Source of the DNA: Sinosporangium album
GTDB lineage: Bacteria > Actinomycetota > Actinomycetes > Streptosporangiales > Streptosporangiaceae
Reading direction: 5' to 3'
DNA length: 64,000 bases
NCBI RefSeq assembly: GCF_900100605.1
Contig: NZ_FNCN01000009.1
Location: 206,506 to 270,505 of the forward strand
A program made the position numbers and the translations under genes. How positions within the stretch are numbered: the stretch's first letter is position 1; each line of letters starts with the position of its first letter. The notes beneath the pieces were generated by a model, which had not been told where the DNA came from, did no database searches, and worked only from the letters and a program-made list of their open reading frames with translations. This document shows positions 25,796 to 35,208 of the stretch, piece after piece.

Positions 25796-26389
25796 ATGGA
25801 GGCGTCAGCGGAGGTCTCCGCGCCCGTTGCCTCACGCAGACGAGGCGAGGCGCTGCGACGGGCCATCTTCGACGCGGTCATCGAGCAGTTGGGCAGCGTC
25901 GGCTACGCCAAGCTCAGCACCAACCGGGTCGCCGCAGCGGCCGGCACCGGCAAGGCCGCGCTCTACCGGCGCTGGAGCAACAAGGAGGAGCTGGTCCGCG
26001 ACGCGCTGCTGGACCTGCTCCCCGAGCCGCCGCGGGTCGACCTGTCGGCGTCCCTGCGCGACGGGCTGCTGGCCCAGCTCACCTACCTCAACAGCACGCT
26101 GTTCGACTCCAAGGGCGCCGCCTTCCAGGCGTTCGCCGCCGCCGCCGCCGACCAGCCCTCGGAGCTGCGCGCGTTCCTCCACGAGACGGTGTCCGTGCCG
26201 TGCCAGGAGCGCATCGCCGAGCTCCTGCGGCTACACACCGCGGTGCCGGACAAGGACCGGCCGCTGATCGCCGCCGCCGGTCCCGCCATGCTCATGTACC
26301 ACTGCATGAGCGGTTCGCTGAAGAGCACCGACACACAGATAGAGGCCGTCGTGGACGGCCTCCTGCTGCCGCTCTGCCGCGAGCGATGA
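25796..26389 (+). CDS. TetR-family repressor
   Basis: 197 residues. The N-terminal helix-turn-helix is YAKLSTNRVAAAAGTGKAALYRRWSNKEELV, split here as YAKLSTNRVAAAAGTGKAAL then YRRWSNKEEL. An all-helical ligand domain follows. ATG start with GAGGAG upstream. It probably represses the divergent MFS gene and itself until the pathway product or an intermediate binds. The stop codon falls in the first unit of a 15-bp tandem repeat. Confidence 0.9.
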   Translation: MEASAEVSAPVASRRRGEALRRAIFDAVIEQLGSVGYAKLSTNRVAAAAGTGKAALYRRWSNKEELVRDALLDLLPEPPRVDLSASLRDGLLAQLTYLNSTLFDSKGAAFQAFAAAAADQPSELRAFLHETVSVPCQERIAELLRLHTAVPDKDRPLIAAAGPAMLMYHCMSGSLKSTDTQIEAVVDGLLLPLCRER

Positions 26390-26515
26390 CGTGCTGACGT
26401 TCGACGTGCTGACGTTCGACGTGCTGACGTTCGACGTGCTGACGTTCGACTGAGTGCCGTTCGACGTTCGACGTGTGACGTTCGAGGTGTGACGTTCGAG
26501 GTGCGACGTGACGGC
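26388..26515. repeat. 15-bp tandem repeats between convergent TetR and LLM genes
   Basis: Four exact 15-bp copies (GACGTGCTGACGTTC) at 26388-26447 are followed by degenerate copies built on GACGTTCGA to about 26515. The array fills the convergent gap between the TetR and luciferase-like genes; no ordinary hairpin terminator is seen there. Confidence 0.9.
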
Positions 26516-26523
26516 GCGCGGGC

Positions 26524-27543
26524 TCAGCCCAGCGCCGCCACCGCGTCGGCGAGGATCTCATACGACCGCACCCGGGCCCCGTGGTCGTAGACCTGGGTGA
26601 GCCCCATGACCTCGTCGGCCCCCGTGCGCTCGACCAGCCGGGCGAGGCCGTCCCGCACGGTCTCCGGGCCGCCGATGAGCTGCCCGTCGAGCAGCCGGTG
26701 CAGCAGCTCCCGCTCCACGGGAGCGTAGGTCCGCCGCGCGGCGTGCTCGGGCGGCGTGAACCGGATGAACGGATCGGCCATGCCGTCCACGATCGCGAGC
26801 CGGAGCGGCGCCGCCTGGAAGTGCGCCTCCTCGTCGCTCTCGGCCGCGATCACCATCGCGGAGACGACCGCGTACGGCTCCGCCAGGTGGTCGCTCGGCG
26901 TGAAGCTTTCCCGATACGCCCGCAGCGCCTCGGCGCTCGCATGCGGGGCGAGGTGGTGGGCGAAGGCGAAAGGCAGCCCCCGGGATCCGGCGAACGCGGC
27001 GCTCGACGGGCTGGACCCGAGCAGCCATACCGGCGGCGGGTCCTGCACCTCGGGCGTCACCCGGATCTCCCCGCCGGTCCGCGGGTGCCGGCCGCCGTCG
27101 AGGTAATGTTCGAGCTCTTTGAGCTGCTGCGGGAACTCCTGCGCCGACAGCGGGCTCGTCGAACGGCGCAGCGCCGTGGCGGTCAGACCGTCGGTGCCGG
27201 GCGCCCGCCCGATGCCGAGGTCGATACGGCCCGGGAAGAACGACGCCAGCGTCGCGAACTGCTCGGCCACCACGAGCGGCGGATGGTTCGGCAGCATCAC
27301 GCCGCCCGACCCCACCCGCAGGGTGGACGTCCGGGCGGCGAGTTGGCCGATCAGCACCGCGGGGGAGGAGGAGGCGACACTCGGGGTGTTGTGGTGCTCG
27401 GCCACCCAGTACCGCCGATAGCCCAGGCGTTCGACCGCGGCGGCCAGCTCAAGGCCGTTGTGCAGTGAGGCCGACGCCGGCAGCCCCTCCCAGACGGGCA
27501 TGGTGTCCAGGACGGAGATGGCGAGGGGACTGCGGTCGCTCAT
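26524..27543 (-). CDS. luciferase-like (LLM) flavin oxidoreductase, MsnO8/YhbW type
   Basis: 339 residues, TIM-barrel luciferase-like fold. It begins SPLAISVLDTMPVWEG and has YRRYWVAEHHNTPSVASSSP, RVGSGGVMLPNHPPL, PGRIDLGIGRAPGTD and PVWLLGSSPSSA, the standard segments of the MsnO8/YhbW subgroup that uses reduced FMN. It lies 49 bases after the ferredoxin gene, probably in one operon with it and the P450. A tailoring oxygenation is plausible; the substrate is unknown. Confidence 0.85.
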   Translation of the reverse strand: MSDRSPLAISVLDTMPVWEGLPASASLHNGLELAAAVERLGYRRYWVAEHHNTPSVASSSPAVLIGQLAARTSTLRVGSGGVMLPNHPPLVVAEQFATLASFFPGRIDLGIGRAPGTDGLTATALRRSTSPLSAQEFPQQLKELEHYLDGGRHPRTGGEIRVTPEVQDPPPVWLLGSSPSSAAFAGSRGLPFAFAHHLAPHASAEALRAYRESFTPSDHLAEPYAVVSAMVIAAESDEEAHFQAAPLRLAIVDGMADPFIRFTPPEHAARRTYAPVERELLHRLLDGQLIGGPETVRDGLARLVERTGADEVMGLTQVYDHGARVRSYEILADAVAALG

Positions 27544-27592
27544 AAAGGTTCGATCCTGTTCGTTGTCGTGATCCGGCTGGTGGTTCGGGCGC

Positions 27593-27787
27593 TCACGCGC
27601 CGCCGAGGGCGATGCTCAGCGACGGGCAGCGCTGTACTGCTTCAAGGACGTTCTCGTGCTCCTCGTCCGGCGGTGAGTCGGTGAGGAGTGCGACGGTGCC
27701 GTCGTCGTCCTGGTCGAAGACCTCGGGGGCGGCCAGGACGCACTGCCCGGCGCCGACGCAGCGCCCGGTGTCCGTGGTGACGCGCAT
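27593..27787 (-). CDS. [3Fe-4S]-type ferredoxin, P450 partner
   Basis: 64 residues. CVGAGQC (C-x5-C) near the N-terminus and a late CP give the three-cysteine pattern of actinobacterial 3Fe-4S ferredoxins; the surrounding APEVFDQDDDG is also typical. It starts three bases after the P450 stop, so it is surely the electron donor for that enzyme. No ferredoxin reductase gene is in the window. Confidence 0.93.
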   Translation of the reverse strand: MRVTTDTGRCVGAGQCVLAAPEVFDQDDDGTVALLTDSPPDEEHENVLEAVQRCPSLSIALGGA

Positions 27788-27790
27788 GTC

Positions 27791-29005
27791 TCACCAGGTC
27801 AGGGGGAGGTCGATGATGCCCTGCGGCCCGGCCGGGCCCTTGGCCTTGACCTCCTCGAACGGCACCGCCAGGCGCAGGCCGCGGGGCAGCCGGGTCGCGA
27901 CGGCGCGGAAGACGATGTCCAGCTCGGCTCGGGCGAGGTTCTGCCCGACGCATTGGTGCACGCCGTACCCGAAACCGGTGTGGAGGCGCGGGGCCCGGCG
28001 CACGTCGAAGACGTCGGGGTCGGGAAAGGCGTCGGGGTCGCGGTTGACGGCGGAGTTGGTGAAGAACACCGCGTCCCCGGCGCGGATCCTCCGCCCGTGC
28101 ACCTCGAAGTCCGCCGTCGCGACCCGGGAGACGACCTCCGCGATCGACAGGTAGCGCAGCATCTCTTCCACGGCGCCCGGCACGAGGTCGGGGTCGTCGC
28201 GCAGCGCGTCGAACTGCTCCGGGTGCCGCAGCAGCGCCAGCAGGCCGAGCGAGATGACGTTCGCCGTCGTCTCGTGGCCGGCGGTGAGCATGATGGTGCA
28301 GAGCTTGACCAGCGTCTCGCGGTCGATCCTGCCCTGATGGAGCTGGTCGGCGATCAAGTCGTCCACCAGCCCCTCGCCGGGCTCGGCCTCCTTCACCGCG
28401 ATGAGCTTGTCGAGGTAGGCGCGGAGGTTGGCCAGCGCGGAGGCGGCGATCTCGCCACTCGTGCGGATCACGAGCTTGCGCGTCTCGGACTCGAAGTATT
28501 CGTGGTCGGCGTAGGGCACGCCGAGCAGCTCGCAGATCGCGATCGACGGCACGGGGACGGCGACGGACTCCACGAAGTCCGCGGGCGGGCCGGCCGCGAG
28601 CATGGCATCGAGGCGCTCGTCCACGATCGCCTGCAACCTCGGGCGCAGCCGGTTCATCCGTTTCACGGTGAAGCTCGGGATCACCATCTTGCGGTAGTGG
28701 CCGTGCTCCGGCCGGTCCATCCCCACCATCACGTTGTGCTTCTGCAGCGCGCCGCGGGCGGGGCTGGTCACGGGGAACCGTGGGTTGGTCCAGTCCGAGC
28801 TGAGCCGTTCGTCGGTGAACAGCTCCCGGGCCAGCGCGTGAGAGGTGACCACCCACGCCGGGCGCCCGTCGAACAGCGTGACCACGGTCAGCGGGGACTG
28901 CTCGCGCAGCGCCGCGTAGCCCTCGGGCGGCTCGTAGGGGCAGGCGCGCTGCATCGGGAATTCGGGCAGATCGGTCGCCTGCCCGGCCGTCTTGAGATCC
29001 TTCAT
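27791..29005 (-). CDS. cytochrome P450
   Basis: 404 residues, soluble bacterial class I P450. The I-helix is AGHETT, ExxR is EEMLRY, and the heme-binding loop is FGYGVHQCVGQNLAR with Cys352 as ligand. It begins MKDLKTAGQATDLPEFPMQR, as in CYP105/107-like antibiotic tailoring enzymes. First gene of a leftward operon with ferredoxin and LLM oxidoreductase. It is expected to hydroxylate or epoxidise the tetronate side chain. The upstream sequence holds GTCTTTAAG, a near match to the cluster's CTTTAG motif. Confidence 0.93.
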   Translation of the reverse strand: MKDLKTAGQATDLPEFPMQRACPYEPPEGYAALREQSPLTVVTLFDGRPAWVVTSHALARELFTDERLSSDWTNPRFPVTSPARGALQKHNVMVGMDRPEHGHYRKMVIPSFTVKRMNRLRPRLQAIVDERLDAMLAAGPPADFVESVAVPVPSIAICELLGVPYADHEYFESETRKLVIRTSGEIAASALANLRAYLDKLIAVKEAEPGEGLVDDLIADQLHQGRIDRETLVKLCTIMLTAGHETTANVISLGLLALLRHPEQFDALRDDPDLVPGAVEEMLRYLSIAEVVSRVATADFEVHGRRIRAGDAVFFTNSAVNRDPDAFPDPDVFDVRRAPRLHTGFGYGVHQCVGQNLARAELDIVFRAVATRLPRGLRLAVPFEEVKAKGPAGPQGIIDLPLTW

Positions 29006-29119
29006 CCGACCCCCACCGGTGAACCACCAAATTTTCTGGCTTAAAGACGTGACAAATCGCTGTTCTGGGTGCAGAGAATAGCTCTGGATTCGGTGGTGGG
29101 CAATATCGCTTAAGTCGGT

Positions 29120-29143
29120 CTTTAGTGTTTAGTTTGGCTTTAG
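29120..29143 (+). promoter_or_regulatory. CTTTAG motif cluster before the LLM/ABC operon
   Basis: CTTTAG at 29120 and 29138 with GTTTAG at 29128 between them, all in the direction of the rightward operon and 80-105 bases before its start. The 218-base gap from the divergent P450 gene is notably AT-rich for this genome, as befits a promoter region, and also carries the leftward near match GTCTTTAAG around 29040-29048. Confidence 0.5.
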
Positions 29144-29223
29144 GTGGATGTAGAAGAATGTATGCCTGCGGCCCTGGCCAGCTCCGCCTGTGCTCGGCCG
29201 TCAGGACATACGAGGAGGAGTTC

Positions 29224-30081
29224 GTGGGTGCACTGCCGCTCAGGTTTGGCATTTGCCTGTTTTCCGCCACCGCCGACCAATGGGCGGCGAAATCCCGCGC
29301 GGCAGAGGAGTCGGGATATGACGTCATAGCGATGACCGACGTCCTTGGCTTTCTCCCGCCCTTTCAGGCGCTGGCCATCGCCGCCACCTCGACGACACGC
29401 AGCCGGTTAGCGACATACGCCATCAACCCCGCATTGTGGAACCACGCCGTGCTCGCCCGGGAAATCCTCGGCAGCGACCAATTCAGCGGAGGCCGACTGG
29501 AACTCGGGCTCAGCGCCGGATTCCCACCCGCCCAATACCGTGCGGCCGGCGTCGAATACGCCGACACCCGGGCACGCCTGGACACCCTGGCCGACGCGCT
29601 CGCCACGCTGAAGGACACCGCAGCCGAATCCGGGCGTCGCCCGCCCCGGGTGCTCATCGCCGCCCGCGAGGAGGCCGACCTCGACTTCGCCGCCGAACAC
29701 GCCGACACCGTCGCGCTGGTGGGCGCCGAGTTCGGCGACGGCGGCACCCTGCGGCTCCTGAGCGCCGACATCCTGGCCGACCAGGTCAAACGCATCCGCT
29801 CCGCCCCCAGCGGCGACACCCTCGAACTCAACCTCGCGGTCAAACGCGTCGTCGTGACAGGCGACCGGGAGGCCACCGCCGCGGCACTGCGCCCCGAGAC
29901 CGCACCGCACCTCACCGACGAGGAGTTCCTCGACCTGCCGCACGTGCTGATCGGCACCCACCGGCAGATCGCCGACCGGCTCCGCGACAGCGCCGAGCGG
30001 TACGGCTTCACCTACATCACCGTGACCGACGAGGCGGCCGACGACTTCGCCCCGGTCATCCGGCTTCTACGGGCGGGCTGA
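29224..30081 (+). CDS. luciferase-like (LLM) oxidoreductase, AbyE-like
   Basis: 285 residues from GTG 29224 (MGALPLRFGICLFSATADQW), chosen because GAGGAGGAG directly precedes it and the family begins at this strand; the frame is open further upstream. LLM segments: YDVIAMTDVLGFLPPF, LATYAINPALWNHAVLAREI, GGRLELGLSAGFPP and FLDLPHVLIGTHRQIADRL. The cofactor (FMNH2 or F420H2) cannot be decided. A TTA leucine codon at 29407-29409 may put it under bldA tRNA control. First gene of a rightward operon with the ABC importer genes. Confidence 0.85.
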   Translation: MGALPLRFGICLFSATADQWAAKSRAAEESGYDVIAMTDVLGFLPPFQALAIAATSTTRSRLATYAINPALWNHAVLAREILGSDQFSGGRLELGLSAGFPPAQYRAAGVEYADTRARLDTLADALATLKDTAAESGRRPPRVLIAAREEADLDFAAEHADTVALVGAEFGDGGTLRLLSADILADQVKRIRSAPSGDTLELNLAVKRVVVTGDREATAAALRPETAPHLTDEEFLDLPHVLIGTHRQIADRLRDSAERYGFTYITVTDEAADDFAPVIRLLRAG

Positions 30082-30084
30082 CGC

Positions 30085-31749
30085 ATGCGCACACGACGAT
30101 CCTTCCTGACGGCGTCGGCGGGTTCCCTCATCGGACTCGGCCTCACCGGCCCCCTGCTCGCCGCCTGCGCCGCCACGCCGCAGCGGGCGAACACCCCGGC
30201 CTCGGACTCCCCCCGCAAAGGTGGAACGCTCCGACTCGCCGTCGCCACCCAGGCCGATAGCTGGGACCCCCACACCGCCGCCACCGACATCACCTCGCAG
30301 CTCCTGCGGCCCGTCTTCGACTCCCTGGTCGCCACCAAGGGCGACGGCACCTTCCACCCCTGGCTCGCGACCTCCTGGCGCGTCACCGACGACGGGCTGA
30401 GCTACACCTTCGCCCTGCGCACCGACGTCACCTTCAGCGACGGCGAGCCCTTCGACGCCGACGCGGTCAAAGCCAACTTCGACCGGATCGTCGACCCGGC
30501 GACGAAGTCGAACTACCCGGCCTCGCTGCTCGGCCCCTACGCCGGCACCGACGTGGTCGACACCCACACCGTCCGCATCCGCATGCGGGAGCCGTACTCG
30601 TCGCTGCTCCAAGCCCTGAGCACGACCTTTCTGGGCTTCCACTCGCCCAAGGCGCTGCGCGATCACGGCGGCGACCTCGCCGGCGGCGGGAAGCACACGG
30701 CCACCACGGGCGCCTTCACCTTCCAGTCGGTGGTGCCGGGCCAGCAGGCCGTCTTCGCCAGGCGGCCCGGCTACGCCTGGGGGCCCGCGACGGCCGCCCA
30801 CACCGGCGAGGCGTACCTCGACGGGATCCAGGTGTCGTTCCTCACCGAGGACCAGACCAGAGTGGGCGCCCTCACCTCCGGGCAGCTCGACGCCGCCGAC
30901 CAGATCCCGTCGAGCCAGGTGTCCGCCCTACGCGGCCGGCCCGGGCTGACGATCCTGTCCGGCGAGACGCCGGGCACGCCGTACAGCTACTACCTCAACA
31001 CCTCACGCGCGCCGTTCGACGACCCCGACGTCCGCCGCGCCTTCCTCCACGCGGTGGACGTCGAAGGGATCATCAAAGGCGTCTTCCGCGGCGAACAACT
31101 CCGGGCCTCGTCGATACTCAGCCGCGTCACCAGGGGATACGCCAAGGAGCTGGAGTCGGCGGTGCGGTTCGACCGGGCCGAGGCCGAACGCCTCCTCGAC
31201 AAGGCCGGCTACACCGGCCGCGACAGCGCCGGCTTCCGCACAAAGGACGGCCGCACGCTCCGCGTCGACTTCCCCTTCGCCGCCGACTACACCACCCACG
31301 ACCGCAGACTGTTCGACGTCGCCGTCCAGGACTCCCTCAAACGCGTCGGGTTCGACGTGCGCCTCTACGCCACCGACAACGCGAACTACGCCGAGAAGGT
31401 CGTCAAAGGCGACTACGACGTGAAGGCCGTCGCCTGGGGGAGCGCCGACCCGGCGCTCCTGCGCGAGATCTTCCACTCGACGCGGCTGCTGCGCAACGGC
31501 GGCGGCAACCAGGGCATGGTCCGCGACACCCGGCTCGACGAGTGGCTCGACGACGCCCGCGCGACGCTCGACCTCGACAAGCAGAACGAGCTCTACCGGC
31601 AGGTACAGCAGCGCGTCATCGACCAGGCATACGCCCTGCCCGCCTACGCCGCCAAACGCAACGTCGGGCTGCGCGACAAAGTGCGCGGCCTGACGTTCAG
31701 CAGCAGCGGAGTGCTCTCCCTCTACGACACCTGGCTGGCGGAGCCGTGA
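30085..31749 (+). CDS. peptide/nickel-type ABC substrate-binding lipoprotein
   Basis: 554 residues, SBP family 5 (DppA/OppA). MRTRRSFLTASAG carries a twin-arginine-like start and LLAAC gives lipid-anchor Cys28, suggesting Tat export followed by lipidation. The mature protein has KGGTLRLAVATQADSWDPH and LATSWRVTDDGLSYTFALR, family 5 hallmarks. Four bases after the LLM stop and overlapping the next permease (GTGA), so one operon. Similar gene sets occur in abyssomicin-type clusters; the cargo is unknown. Confidence 0.92.
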   Translation: MRTRRSFLTASAGSLIGLGLTGPLLAACAATPQRANTPASDSPRKGGTLRLAVATQADSWDPHTAATDITSQLLRPVFDSLVATKGDGTFHPWLATSWRVTDDGLSYTFALRTDVTFSDGEPFDADAVKANFDRIVDPATKSNYPASLLGPYAGTDVVDTHTVRIRMREPYSSLLQALSTTFLGFHSPKALRDHGGDLAGGGKHTATTGAFTFQSVVPGQQAVFARRPGYAWGPATAAHTGEAYLDGIQVSFLTEDQTRVGALTSGQLDAADQIPSSQVSALRGRPGLTILSGETPGTPYSYYLNTSRAPFDDPDVRRAFLHAVDVEGIIKGVFRGEQLRASSILSRVTRGYAKELESAVRFDRAEAERLLDKAGYTGRDSAGFRTKDGRTLRVDFPFAADYTTHDRRLFDVAVQDSLKRVGFDVRLYATDNANYAEKVVKGDYDVKAVAWGSADPALLREIFHSTRLLRNGGGNQGMVRDTRLDEWLDDARATLDLDKQNELYRQVQQRVIDQAYALPAYAAKRNVGLRDKVRGLTFSSSGVLSLYDTWLAEP

Positions 31750-32687
31750 GACCGGGCCTCGGCAGACACATCCTCCTCCGCCTGCTGTCCGGCGTGTTCG
31801 TGCTGTGGGGCGCCGCCACCCTCTGCTTCCTCACCGTCTCCCTGCGAGGCGACACCGTCGGCGCCATCCTCGGCCCCGGCCAGCCCCCCACCCCCGAGCT
31901 GCGCCGGCAGATCATCGCCGAATACGGGCTCGACGACCCGTGGCTCGTGCAGTACGGCAGACGCCTCCGCGAGCTCCTCACCGGCGACCTCGGCTGGTCC
32001 TACCAGCGTGACCAGCCGGTCGCCCGGCTGCTCGCCGACCAGATCGGGCCGACCCTCCAACTGGCCGTCGCCGCCGCCCTGCTCAGCGTGCTGCTCGCCG
32101 TCGCCGCCACCCTCCTCACCGCCGGGCGCGGGCGGCTCGTCCGCGCCGCCGTGTCGGGACTGGAGTTGCTGGCCGTGTCGCTGCCCAACTTCTGGGTCGG
32201 CACGGTCCTGCTCGCCCTGTTCTCCTTCACGTTTCCGATCTTCCCCGCCGTCGGCGCGCCCGGCCCGGCCGGGCTGGTGCTGCCGGCCTTCGCCCTCGCG
32301 CTGCCCGCGGCGGGCGTGCTCGCCCAGGTGATGCGGCAAGAGCTGGAGACCGCCGAGACCCGGCCGTTCGCGGTCAGCGTCCTCGCCAGGGGAGCCGGCC
32401 TGTTCCACCTCAGGGCCCGCCACACCCTCCGCCACGCCGCGCTCCCCGTGGTCACCCTGTCGGGGTGGGTCCTCGGCTCGCTGGCCGGCGGTGCCGTACT
32501 CATCGAGAACATCTTCGCGCGGCCAGGACTCGGCCGCCTGCTCGCCTCGGCCGCCGCCTCCCGGGACCTCCCCGTCGTGACGGCCATCGTGCTGCTGTCC
32601 GCGGCGGCCTTCGTGGTCATCAACCTGGTGGTGGACCTCCTCTACCCGCTGATCGACCCGCGGCTGAGAGCCGAGGCCGCCCGATGA
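31746..32687 (+). CDS. peptide-type ABC permease (DppB-like)
   Basis: 313 residues from a GTG overlapping the binding-protein stop. About six hydrophobic segments. The region LRARHTLRHAALPVVTLSG with the preceding EAA-type loop and VLIENIFARPGLGRLL is typical of DppB/OppB permeases. Its stop overlaps the next permease start (ATGA). It forms the membrane channel with the DppC-like partner. Confidence 0.92.
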   Translation: MRPGLGRHILLRLLSGVFVLWGAATLCFLTVSLRGDTVGAILGPGQPPTPELRRQIIAEYGLDDPWLVQYGRRLRELLTGDLGWSYQRDQPVARLLADQIGPTLQLAVAAALLSVLLAVAATLLTAGRGRLVRAAVSGLELLAVSLPNFWVGTVLLALFSFTFPIFPAVGAPGPAGLVLPAFALALPAAGVLAQVMRQELETAETRPFAVSVLARGAGLFHLRARHTLRHAALPVVTLSGWVLGSLAGGAVLIENIFARPGLGRLLASAAASRDLPVVTAIVLLSAAAFVVINLVVDLLYPLIDPRLRAEAAR

Positions 32688-33513
32688 CCGCCACCACCTT
32701 CACCGCCCGGCGGGCCCCGGCCGCCGGGCGGCCGGTGTTCGCCGCGGGCCTCGCCGTACTCGCGCTCGCTCTCCTCGTCGTGCTGTTCCCCGCGCTGTTC
32801 GCCACCCACGACCCCGACGCGACCGACTTCGCCCGCACGTTCCAACCCCCCGGAGCAGACCACTTCTTCGGCACCGACCAGCTCGGGCGCGACGTGTTCT
32901 CCCGCGTCGTGTACGGCGCCCGCGTATCCCTCACCATCGCCCTCGGTGCGACGGCCATCGGCGTGCTCGGCGGCATGCTCCTGGGCCTGCTCAGCGCTGT
33001 GGGAGGACGGATCGTCGACGGGGTCCTCATGCGCTGCGTCGACGTGCTGCTCGCCTTCCCCGAACTGATCCTCGCCCTCCTCGTCGTGGCGGTCATCGGC
33101 GGCGGCGCCGTCAACATTGCCGTCGCCATCGGGACGGCCGCCATCCCCGCCTACGCGCGTGTCGTCCGCGGCCAGGCGGGCACCGTCATCCTCTCGGAAT
33201 ACGTGGAGGCCGCCCGCGTGCTCGGCGTCCGCAGAAGCGTCTACCTCGCCAGGCACGTCGTCCCCAACGTCGCGGGACCCGTCGTGGTACTCGCCTCCAT
33301 CGGCGGCGGCACCGCCATCGTCACCGCCGCCGGCCTCAGCCTGCTCGGCCTCGGACCACCCCAGCCGACCGCGGAATGGGGAGCCATGCTCGCCGAAGGC
33401 AAAGATCTGCTGGGCACCGCCTGGTGGATCGCCGTCTTCCCCGGCATGACCGTGGCCCTCGTTGTGGTCGCCTTCACCCTTGTCGGCAGGAACCTCCAGG
33501 TCAGGAGCCTGCG

Positions 33514-33517
<4 letters not shown>
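32684..33517 (+). CDS. peptide-type ABC permease (DppC-like)
   Basis: 277 residues. After one N-terminal membrane segment it has HFFGTDQLGRDVFSRVVYGA, the diagnostic DppC/OppC sequence, then EYVEAARVLGVRRSVYLARH (EAA loop) and GLSLLGLGPPQPTAEWGAML near the end. The ATG start lies inside the previous stop, and its own stop overlaps the ATPase start, so the operon is fully coupled. Confidence 0.93.
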
Positions 33518-35142
<1,625 letters not shown>

Positions 35143-35156
35143 CCCCGACCCGAAAC

Positions 35157-35201
35157 CGCCGTACCGCCCTCCCCCTGGCTCAGGGGGAGGGCGGTACGGC
35201 G
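35157..35201. terminator. bidirectional terminator between convergent ABC and PKS genes
   Basis: A perfect 21-bp inverted repeat (35157-35177 with 35181-35201) and a 3-base GCT loop. Flanking CCCCGAC/GTCGGGG can extend the stem. It begins 14 bases after the ATPase stop and ends 7 bases before the PKS stop. Confidence 0.92.
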
Positions 35202-35208
35202 TCGGGGG

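Noticed and set aside
26388..26515. Repeats considered as a possible CRISPR array
   Set aside because: Units are contiguous 15-mers with no unique spacers and no cas genes nearby; they are simple tandem repeats.
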